Source of the DNA: Centroberyx gerrardi
Lineage: Eukaryota > Chordata > Actinopteri > Beryciformes > Berycidae
Assembly (NCBI RefSeq): GCF_048128805.1
Contig: NC_136003.1
Span: 29,496,565-29,560,564, forward strand
Reading direction: 5' to 3'
DNA: 64,000 bases
This document shows positions 47,460-59,031 of the stretch, piece after piece. The position numbers and the translations under genes were made by a program. The notes under the pieces were generated by a model. The model was not told the DNA's origin. It saw only the letters and a list, made by a program, of their open reading frames with translations, and made no database searches. How positions within the stretch are numbered: position 1 is the first letter of the stretch; every line of letters starts with the position of its first letter.

Positions 47460-49708
47460 CTTTGCTGATTATTTTTGCACTCATGACTGTTTTTTTTTCT
47501 CAGAGTGGAACAGCAGTTTGAAGTGAGTCCTATCAAAGCACTTTGGTGTGGTTTCCTTTGGGAAGGCTGCCATCTACTGGATTTTATACACACACACACA
47601 CACACTACACACTACATCTAGACAGACAATGAAACAAAGACTTGGAAAATCACATTTATTTCAAATTTTGCAATTTAAAATGTGCATCTCAAGAAAACCT
47701 AGTGTCTATGTTACAGTCTTTTCTTTCCTCGTGTCTGTCCACATTAGAAACAACCACTGCTTTGTAAAGATGCCTGTGTATTCTCATAGTTCCTGTTTGT
47801 TAAAAAAACAAAAATCAAATTCAGTGATGACTGAGTGATCCTTATTTTGATTTCCACTGTTCACATGCTTTAGAAACAAGTCGTTCTGAAGAGTGAAATG
47901 TTCAGGATGTTAAGAATTTAAATTCAAGGCCAACGCCTGTTCAAAACATGAGTTTAGATTGTGTTTTGATATGCTGTGTAACTCCAAGTCGAAACACTTA
48001 ACAGCACAATATGCAGTACATACACACATAATAATATTAAAAATAGTTAAAATGTCCTCAGAGTAAAAGTTACTGAGTTACTTTTCAGAAAAGAGAAAGT
48101 TGTTAGCTGTGATCTTTTCCATGTGATTCTAAAAGTAGAGAGGACAGAGTTCATGTTTTTAATTAATTCACCTTTCCCGGACACAAACACAATCCACTGT
48201 CAAACCGGACTGATGGGTGACAGCAGTTGGAGCAGAAGAGATCTGATCTACACCCTCTACACTCTGAAATGAGAAGGCGGATTCTCGCACCTTTCAGGGT
48301 TCTTCCATTTCTCTCTGAAGGAAAAAGACGTCAAATCTTTCATCAGTGGAAGAACAGTGTTCAGGTGCTCCTGTGCAAGGTGCAGCCACAGCCATCCATA
48401 CCCAGTGAAACAGAAATATTTGACATTTGAAAAGACTTGACATCTCCACAGGGAAGTTGTTATAAATTCATGTTACAGAGGTCATTGAATGGAACATGTC
48501 AGTAATCCTATTTCCATATTAAAAGAATCTCTCCTTATTGATCATTTCATGCAGGCTACGGAAGTCAAAATTTGGCCTTTGTGAGGTTTTCCTGCAATGG
48601 ATATTGTAGATAATAATCTATAAATGTAATATAATATCTAATCAGAAGTATTTCAATTTTGATATTTATTTACATGAGAAATTCTTTTGTACTTGTCAAT
48701 AGGAAATTAAAGGTGGATTGCCTCAGGAATTAATGCAAACCCCTTCCGGCCAGAAGGTTTTGATCTTCAGTTGAAAAGAAGACTGGATCCTGTCGTTTGA
48801 GCGTGCTTCACCTCTTGCTGCCTTCAGGTTTCATTTGTTTCATTAAAATATATTCCTTTAAATTCATCTTTTCATCTTCCGCCAGTCAATAACAGACTAA
48901 ATGACTTGTTAAGATGGAGATCTTTTGCAGATCTTATCTTGTCCTCATGTCATATAGACAGGAGATGACAAACATGGCCTTTTTCATATCAAGGACCCCT
49001 AATTTAGTCCACATTAGGGCCACAGACCCCCATTTCATGAGATTTTGTCTCTCGGGCCAAAATCTGAGAATATTTTTTATTGTTAAGAGTTGACTATGAC
49101 TCTCTGTATTGTAGGTAGAGAGATGACAGTGAATCTATGACCAAAACAGTCATTCTTCTACATTCTCTAATTCTCTTGTAAATTAAATAATGGTGAAGTT
49201 TAACAATTCATCCATTTGCTGGGGGCCCCCCCTGGAACCCCCTCAGGGACCCCTGGTGGTCCCCGGACCCCACATTGAGAACCAACCGGTGTAGCCTCAT
49301 GTACATGTCCTGCCCAGCCTGTTACAGCTGGCTCAGGTCACACATCATGCTTTCTACCTTTGTTCCAGTTTGTGCTGATGACTTATTGAACTGCTACAAG
49401 TTATCTCTGCTTCAAGGCCCTTGTTCGTTTCAGTGTATAAATCCAGCTGCACTTGTGTTTTTTTTTTTTACATGTGCCAAAGACTTTTGCATAGTACTGT
49501 ACGTGTTGGACCTCCTACCTAAGAACCATTGTGGAACCCTACACTTCTAAGGTGTAGCTCCAACCTGTTTCAGTCAAATGGCCAACGTATGAGCCAGGCA
49601 AAGACTCTGGATCCAGCTGACTGTTGCCTGCAGACATCAGTAGGGAGAAGAGAGCAGGCCGTCAGGTGACTGCTGACGGATTGGTGAAGTGAGGGAGAAA
49701 CAAGAGAA
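47460..49708. other. Intergenic between rab40c and slc6, no gene recognised
   Basis: A minus-strand AATAAA (complement at about 47657-47662, TTTATTTC) leaves room for a minus-strand 3' UTR, but no minus-strand exon could be supported. Fragments of the TACTTTTACT-type repeat (48040-48150), of the CACTG element (48893-48931) and of a GGACCCC-rich hAT-like element (48960-49290) are present. Confidence 0.4.
48960..49290. repeat. hAT-like element related to 14300-14598
   Basis: Shares AGGGCCACAGACCCCC near the left and GGACCCCACATTGAGAACCA near the right with the element at 14300. No clean duplication. Confidence 0.5.
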
Positions 49709-52700
49709 ATGGAGACTAAAGTAGAGGGGAGAGGTCAGTGGAGGAACAAACGGGAGTATATTTTGGCTGTGGCGGGTAGCGTGGTGGGCCTGGGGAACGT
49801 GTGGAGGTTCCCCTACCTCTGCTATAAGAACGGTGGAGGTGAGTTCGAAACTACTTTTTAGATGTTAAGTGCTAGTTTAACTCATTTCAAGTCTTTTTCG
49901 GTAGGCACCTTTATCCATGTAGTTTGGATAGTTGAATACAAACTGCATTTTTTCCTTTAGGGAGTTCTTACAAGACTTGAATGTATTTTGAATCTCTAGT
50001 TTTAGTTTCAGCAATTCATTGGCCACATTCTTACCTGTGGACTTGTTTGAAGTCTTACTGTCCAGTTAAATTAGTTAAAAAAAGGTAAACACAACCAAAT
50101 CCATACTAATGAAAGAATGGTGAGAATCCTTGTATGCAGGTGTGTTCCTGGTACCCTGCTTTTGCTGTGGATCAGAGGCGGGGACTCGAGTCGCAGTTTT
50201 AATTGCTTGAGACTTGACTGGATGCATGAAAAGAAGACTTGACGTGGGTTCTGGTGACTTGGGACTTGACTCTGACTTGTATTTTGATGACTTGAAAAGG
50301 TTTCTAAAGTCTTGACTTGAGATCTTGTGTTTGTGTAAATGACTTAGATTGAAAGTGATGAGATTTGTTCCAGCAGACGACTGAATTTAAATTCTGTTTT
50401 CTGAATTTGTATGGAATGATTGAATTTATTGAAGTTGAAACTGATTATAGAAATCAAACTCACGATGCTCTTACCAAGTTTTTATCCTATTAAAACCATA
50501 TTGCATTGAAAAGTCCTAGATATTTAGTTTTCTTTAAGATATTAAATTGATGCTGGACTCTTGATTTGTTCTGACTTGACTTGCTGTTCTACATTTAGAC
50601 TTGAGACTTGACATTAATGACTTGGACTTGACTTGGTAATCTACATTTAGACTTGGGACTTGACTTGTGACTTGCGCCTCAAGACTTGAGACTGACTTGG
50701 GACTTGAGCAAAGCGGACTTGGTCACACCTCTGCTGTGTAGTGTAACTTAATGCAAAAGGAAGCTTAATTTTAACAAAAGAAATTCAAACGAGGCAACAG
50801 AAATGCCTCAAATTCTCCAGAAGCAGTTCCACTTTGCACACTTCTCCCCGGTCTGATAGCATGGGTGTGTCTCCCTGTCTGCAGGCGTGTTCCTGCTGCC
50901 GTACTGCGTGTTCGCTGCGCTGTGCGGCGCTCCGCTCTTCCTGCTGGAGACCGCAGCCGGGCAGCTCACCCAGGAGGGGACGGTCACCTGCTGGAGGAGG
51001 CTCTGCCCCCTGGCCCAGGGTAACCACGCTGCACACATTCATATAAAGGCGGTGTAGCGTGTAGAGTCGAAAATATCGAATTTAGAATTTAGTGAAGGTA
51101 TGAAAATATGAAACTTTGATCAAGATATCAAATTACACTCGTAGGGGCACCACCTTCATAAATGAAGGAAAAACAGACCTTTACTTGGCTCTACTAATCA
51201 GTCATCAATATAAAGATCATGAGATCTTTTCAGTTCAGGGATTGCTTTTCTCTGCAGACAAGGAAACACAGAACAACGACTTTATAATGAATGATTATAT
51301 TTATTAACTACCTACTAGACAAACAAACAACAAACAAACACAAACAAACATGTAGCCATGGAACGGGAAAACGTATGGTAACTGGACAGATGATAAACCA
51401 GAATAAAACACTAAACTATAGGTTGACTCATGAAATGAGAATGAAATAAAATAAAAGGAGAATGAAGTGAAAATAAAGTGAGAAGGATAGAAACATTGGA
51501 ATGAAAATGATTGGCAATAGTAAATAGTGTTATGTCAATATAGATCTATAAACCGGAGGAACGAGACGGGTCGCCCTAAGGAATAACTCAGACTATACTA
51601 ACTTTCCTGATTGGGTTAAGTGATAATTTTAGTAAAGCTTTTGCATCAACTCTCAGCAGAAAGACATGGAAGTGTTTCAGCCTTACTTGCCGGGGGTCCA
51701 TCGTGCGGAAGCAGGTTTCCCGAAGATCAGCGAGTCTGGCAAACTCGGCAATAGTCGGGTCGCCTGGCAACGGCAAACGATGGAGTTGGAGCGGGTCTTG
51801 AAAAAGACGCTCTTTCAGGCGGACGTCCTGCGACTGGCTTTCCGCTGTGGACCGGACTCCTGGCGGACGGACCAGGAGGCGCTCGGCAGGCTGGTCGGGG
51901 GTCAGCTGAGAGAGTTGACTGTAGCTTCTGACTTCTCTAACTTTTACTAATTAACGGATTAATAACTCGTTCTGAAAATAACTTTGTAACAGTCTTCGCG
52001 GTTCAGCGAGGCTCAGCTTCGTAGTCCGACCGGCTTGAAAAACAGGGTGACGTTAGTGACAAAGAGTAGTTACAGGCGGCGAGATCTGAGTCTACGCTCG
52101 CGTTAAGACTTGGCTTGTCGGTCTTTGAGTTGGTGACGGCATCACGTCCTCTGGCGTGAAGCTCGGGGCAAGAAGCGCGCGGCTGGCAAAGAGTCAAGAG
52201 CTTTTAGAGTTTCTCCCTATCTTCTTTGTTCTAGGGACTGCCAACGCCCTTCATAAACGGAAAGACACATGAGGATATCTCTCTCAACTAGCCTTCAGTA
52301 ACTAGTAATGATAAAGATTTAGAATAACGCGTTTGGATTTTACATACTCAACCAATTACTGTTGTCAATCGGTGAACATAATGAACCATGTAAACAAACA
52401 CTTATGGGTTGCATAAACCAATTACAAGAAACATGATTAAACAATAAAACTTTCACTTGTTCAAACTTTGCTGTAAACTGAGTGGTTTTAGCAGAATATC
52501 TTAGATACGTACTCCATAATCTTAATATTGAGATCACAAATACCTAGTAACTTTGGTGATTGATATAGAACCAATGAAATAGAACGTAATTATCGAGTTA
52601 GGACCAGAATGGATACCTTAACTATTGTGATGATAATTAAAATACCTAAGCATATATGATTAACCAATTTAGTATATACTTCACACTATTCTAAACTCAT

Positions 52701-55700
52701 TGGGGACATTACGCCCCCCATAATGTTACTATTTTACTTTCTGTAATAGTCAAGTTTCAATACCTTCGCTGACTTTTGCACATTTAGTGATCACTTTGTC
52801 CGACCTACCCTGTATATAGTCTTTACATATATATTTTTATTTCCTATTCATTTTGTATTTCTCTTTTTATTCTATTTTAAGTGCTGTACGTTTGATTGTT
52901 TACGTTGTTTGACCCGAGCCTCTCCCTTAACATTTCATTGTACAGATAACCCTGTGTTTCTGCACATTTGACAATAAAGAACTTGAAACAAAACAGTTTA
53001 GAAAAGGCAATCGTATAAAACATTAATCAACTAATGAAATACAGTTTCTTGGTTAAATCTGGTTAAACTGAACCGACGGCAGCAGGGAGTCATTTATCAG
53101 CCTGCTCTCTCCTCCAGGTGTCGGCTATTCTATCATGGTGATCCAGGTGTTTTCCACAGTCTACAAGCTGATCCTGGCCTGGGCGCTCTTCTACTTCCTC
53201 TGCTCCTTCAGAGCTCCGCTGCCCTGGGCCAGCTGCGGCAACAGCTGGAACACAGGTCAGCATGCAGGGCCGGGGGGGTGAAGAGAGGAGAGGGAGGAAA
53301 GGAAAGAGGGAGGAAAAAGTAAGCAGGGAGGAGTGGGGCAATAATTGGGGGATGGATGGGTGGATAGATAGATAGATGGACGTATAGAATTTTTGACTGA
53401 TTCATTGATCTAAACATTTAAGAAACATTCAAGATTGTCACTGCATCAGTTTTAGCACAACATTAGCACCTAGGTTCATGCTTTCCAGACCCATTGGTAA
53501 CCATGGGTATCAGCACAGATGGCAATTGCTAAACCATTGTGGGCTCTTTAATGCCAAACTTTGGCACACAGTAGCAATTTTTATTCATCTAGGAGCCTTG
53601 ATGATGGTGGACTCAAGATGGTTTGCCAAATCTGTGTTTTGATGTTTTGATCAAAGAGCACAATCTCCTACAACCATTTTTAATAATAAAAGTAGCTAGA
53701 AAAGCTTTGCAGAAGAAGATTCAGGCCACGTGAAAAATATATTTGGGTTCTGAAATTAATCTCAGAATTAAGAATTTAAAGTCAGAATTCTGAGTTTAAA
53801 CTCAGAATTCTGACTTTATTCTCAGAATTCTGAGATTAATCTCAGAACTCAATTTTTCACATCAGGCCCTAATCCTGTTCCTACAGTTCAGCTCCAAGCC
53901 ACCAAATAAGAATCCCTTATTGTCGGTGTGTAGGTCTAACCTGTGTTGATACCAACAGACTCATGTGTGGAGCTCAGCTCTCCGAACCAGACCCAGGAAT
54001 ACTACAACAACCTGACTGCCAACTGGACATCTGAAACTGTGCCCAGATCAGCGGTCACTGAGTTCTGGGAGTAAGTAAAGGCTGCAATATCAAACTACAT
54101 CACAGACAACAATGGCGTCCCGTTGACTTTAAAAAGAAAATGCACCGCAGACTGTCTATCTGTCAAAAGCCACGTAGTTCAAGAAGTTGGTTACATTACA
54201 CACTTGCTTGAGAACTGTGGAGATGAGTCTGTTGCACAAGTGCTTAGCAAACTGTCCAAACTCAACTGAAAGCTAACCTTAGCAACAAGGCTAACGTAGC
54301 TTTATCAAAGACTTCTCTCTCTAGCTCTTCTAGTCAACATTAGCATGTTAGCAATCCATGGCAGCAAAGAGACAGAGAAGCTGCTTTGGTTCTTGGTGCA
54401 AAACCTCTCAGTGAACGACTTCCCGTAAGTTGGTCTGCAGAGGCTAGCCCAACGGTTCACATAAAAATGGCCGCTGCTCCGACGGTCCAGTAACGTTGAT
54501 TTGAACGGGAATTCAAGCTCTGTGGTTGAACCAATCGTGCAAACAGTGAAAACCAAAAGTGAAAGGAGTAAGATGTTTTCATGCCACAGTAACCCATTTA
54601 ATATAGGAGCAAGCCGGGTTTCTCATAATCGAAGTACGAGCTTAACGGGTTATTCTGAGATGATGTTTACATGCGTCGACCCAAAACCGGGTTACTTGAA
54701 CTGGGTTGAGACTGTAACTCTCCATGCATGCTAACAGTGATTCACAGTGTGGTTTGTTGCCCCTGCAGGAGGCGTGTGCTGTCCATGTCTGCAGGGCTGG
54801 AGGAGCTGGGGGAGGTGAGGTGGGAGCTGCTGCTGTGTCTGCTGGCCTGCTGGGCCGCCTGCTACTTCAGCATCTGGAAGGGAGTCCAGTCCACTGGGAA
54901 GGTGTTGAGAGCAGGCTCAGCCATGCACATGCACAACATTTATCTGTTTCTTTGGTTTTCAGTTCTGTACAAGCACCTTATGGTGATTTCTCTAAACAGC
55001 TATTCAGATGACTTTTAGCTCCATTTCTTCATTAACTTTGTATTAACACAGCTGGTATATGGGGTCTTTTTCCCCTCCATCTGAATATTCCATTCAGTAT
55101 ATAGTAATATATAGTATATAACATTGCAGTTAACCCATCCTCAGGTTTTTTTGATGAACGTATCATTTAATATATTATAGTTTTTTTCTCAAACTAAACC
55201 TAGTTAGTCTTTAATGGAGTTCAGTTATTGCAAACCGACAAAGAAAACATGCTTATTTATTGAACATTTTCAAAAGCTAGGTGTCCCCAAACTTAAAAAA
55301 AAAAACAAACAAACCATAAATTGATCAGTCAGTCAGACAGTCAGTCAGACAGTCAGTCAGTCAGTCAGTCAGTCAGTCAGTCAGTCAGTCAGACAGTCAG
55401 TCAGTCAGTCAGTCAGACAGTCAGTCAGACAGTCAGTCAGTCAGTCAGACAGTCAGTCAGTCAGACAGTCAGTCAGTCAGTCAGACAGTCAGTCAGTCAG
55501 ACAGTCAGTCAGTCAGTCAGTCAGACAGTCAGTCAGTCAGTCAGTCAGACAGTCAGACAGTCAGACAGTCAGTCAGTCAGTCAGACAGTCAGTCAGTCAG
55601 ACAGTCAGTCAGTCAGTCAGACAGTCAGTCAGACAGTCAGTCAGACAGTCAGTCAGTCAGTCAGACAGTCAGTCAGACAGGCAGTCAGGCAGTCAGTCAG

Positions 55701-56971
55701 TCAGTCAAACAGTCAGTCAGTCAGTCAGTCAGACAGTCAGTCAGACACCTGTCGCTTCGTGAGATGATGCGCTTCGTCAGATGGCCTCTAGAGGGCCTTT
55801 TGTGAGATGCAGTGTTTCCCATACAGCGGCACAAAATCAAAAGTTGGTCAGTGTATAGAAATTAATCTAAATTGATCTTTAATGCACCTGATGTCGCATC
55901 ACTTCAGGTCTGTAATTTGGAGGTATACAGTCAGCAGACCAGCAGCATTGAACTCAATCCACAGAATCTCCCGGTGTGAAAACAAAGTTAAACTTAACAT
56001 TCTGTGTTAGTAACAGGATTTGTGGACAGTAACTCGTCTTCTGCTGCCCTACGAACTTTAATGGTGGGTAACGTTATTACCTTGTGGTATTTAAGTAACG
56101 TTAGTGGAATTAGGTAATTTAACCGCATCGCAGTGCTTCAGTGCATAGAATTGAACACACGCCGTGGGTCTGTACAGGATCTGTGCTTGTTCACGTGTCT
56201 TGTTTCCTGTGTGCAGGTGGTGTATTTCACGGCTGTGTTCCCCTATGTGATGCTGCTCGTCCTGCTGGTGCGGGGCGTGACGCTGCCTGGAGCCTGGCAG
56301 GGCCTGCACTTCTACCTGAGCCCCGACCCGTCACGCCTGGCCGACCTCCAGGTGGGGGAGCTGGGGAAACTACCTGGCCTCACTTGATGTAGTTTGTTTG
56401 AGAGGGACAATGCCACATGCTGTGTATGAGAAAAGATAATGATTTGATGTCAAAAATTCGAGCAAACCTTAACGAAGCTGAATTTTAAACAGGCACATAT
56501 GGTGAATCTACAGGGTTTCAGTTAGTGTGGATGGGACGCGCTTCTCTATTGCAGCCCCACTTTGTGATTTAGGTTGATAAAACTTGCCTAGTTCAGCTTC
56601 ATCAAGTTCATCAAGTATCATTCATAATTGTGAAATAATGTGTATCCACCCTTGGGTAAACTGTATTTGCAAATAGTATTTTTTTCCCTTTTTTATACAA
56701 AGTATCAGATAGTTGGATTTTTTTTGCATCAGGAGAGTTCACATAATTTAGATTACACAAAGATATACAAAATTCCTGTGATTTTATCTTATCTTAAACT
56801 TTCAGGTTCTCTTTGTGTTGTTCTATGTAGCTAACCCCGCCCATCTGGTACCCCGAGGTGGTGAAAACAAACATAGCAGAATTATGCTGAGCTGTTACAA
56901 AGGGACAAATAAATTAATGTCTGATTTTATTTATACATTTAGATCATTTCACTCATTTGCTCACAGGATCT

Positions 56972-57014
<43 letters not shown>

Positions 57015-58972
57015 CTGGCCCACCAGGTGTGGCTGGAGGCAGGCTCTCAGGTCTTCTTCTCCTACGGTGTGGCAGCAGGGACGCTGAACACACTCGGCAG
57101 CTACAACAAAATCAACAACAACTGTTACAAGTAAGATAAAGGGACAGTTCACAACATTTTCAGTTCAGCTGGTGAGTCTCCATTAACAGCCGCTAACCAC
57201 TGGAGTGTGTATTCACCACAGACCGTCAGGCCTTTTTCCTCACTGTCTTTATTGATACACTTTTAAAGGGGCAGTATAGTGGTGGTGGTGTTCGTGTTAT
57301 TTTGAGGTTTCGTGTTTCCATCTGAGCGTGCTGACAGTAATCAGGCTTGTGCTCCTGCAGGGACAGTCTGTGGCTGTGTGTGCTGAACAGCGGCACCAGT
57401 CTCGTGGCCGGCTTCGCTGTCTTCTCCACTCTGGGCTTCATGGCCCATGAACAGGGAGTTCCTGTTGACATGGTGGTCGACTCAGGTACAATACAGGAGG
57501 GAAGAAAAAAGTAGAATACAACTATTGAAATAGGATATTAACAAATGAACAATTAAAACAATAACGCGTTTTTTTTATTTTTTTTTAACAAACTTCATTC
57601 AAACAAATATTAGGTTAGTCTGGTCTAAATACAAACTTGCAATAAAGGTGCATGTATATATGTTTTCTTACTGTTGACTGACACTGACACTTTTATTTGT
57701 TGAGAAGGTTAAAGGTCGCCGTTGTGTCATAATTTGGAAACATGGTAGCAAAATGGATTTTTTTTCCAACTTAATTATCCATCTTTGGAGGGCGTTAATG
57801 TGAAATTTCCAAGTGGGCAATTCGCTTTTTCCGATAATATCCGATAGCCCGTGAAAAACTGTGGTTCTTTGGCTCCACCCACTGAAGTTTAACTCAACCA
57901 ATGAGGTTATTTCTGCCTCTGAGAAAAGTTTGTGTGACTGAAGCTGCAGTGTGCGTCCGCTCAGGCCCGGGGTTGGCGTTCATCGCGTTCCCCCAGGCGG
58001 CGGCCATGATGCCGCTGCCTCAGCTGTGGGCCGCCTGCTTCTTCTTCATGCTCATCCTGCTGGGACTCGACACGCTGGTGAGCCGACCCGAGACAGAGTG
58101 TGTGTTGTGTTTGGAAATATTTCTTAGCTTTTGTTTGAAATCTTCACGTTGATAACAAGATGGGTGGGGTTTACCACAACAGGACTGTTCATATAGTGGC
58201 AGATAAGTTCTCATTCACATACATGTGTGCAAACTTGACTTGAAGATATGTTTGAATCTGAAATCCAAATGCCAATACTTTTAGACGCAGATTTTGCTCT
58301 TAAAGGGAGGGTATCCTAGGATGTGGCAATTCTTAGTATTTCTGGTGATTTTGGTACTTGGAGGTGTGAAGTAATCAGAGTAAAAAAAAATTATCATGTT
58401 ACTATGCCATTTCCCCAGAGTCACCAACTATAAAACAGAGTCAGATTTTGCTCCAGTGTCTATGTAGACACTGGACTGTCTGAAATCGACCAATCAGCGC
58501 TAAGAGGAGGGCGGGCCTTCCAGAATGGCCAGCCAATCAGAGCAGTAGCTCATTAGCATAAGAAGCTGCTTATGTAAAACGACCTGTTTTCTTGTAGGTG
58601 GGAAACAAACACTGGGAAGTGAATAGCTAAAGCTATAACTAAACGATTTTTACTGAAAAAAACTTAACAGATGTATTTTATAGACACCAGGTAATTATAT
58701 AAAATTGCTGAAAAAGCAAATGATACCCCTCGTTTAAGATAGAAGGATTGCGTGGCCTCAGTATCCTGCAAAGAAACATTTTACAAAGCATTTATATTAT
58801 ATTATTTATGTTTCATTATTTCCTGAAAAGTTTACCTTTCTGCAATATGTATTTTTGAAAGAATAAATCCATGACAATAATCCTTTTTTTCTTATTTGAA
58901 TCTAGATTAATAACCTCATGATCACATCTACTGTCAAAATGGCCTCCCAGTCTTCTGCTTCTTCTGTGTTTT

Positions 58973-59031
<59 letters not shown>

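Noticed and set aside
48180..48440. Minus-strand exon with WVWMAVAAPCTGAP-type text
   Set aside because: No supporting splice partners or family similarity; the minus-strand AATAAA at 47657 alone is not enough.
51666..51950. 94-codon frame as a small gene
   Set aside because: No recognisable motif and it lies within an intron of the slc6 gene; GC content alone explains the open frame.
55321..55767. 148-codon QSVSQTVSQ frame
   Set aside because: It is the CAGT tetranucleotide array read in one frame, not a gene.
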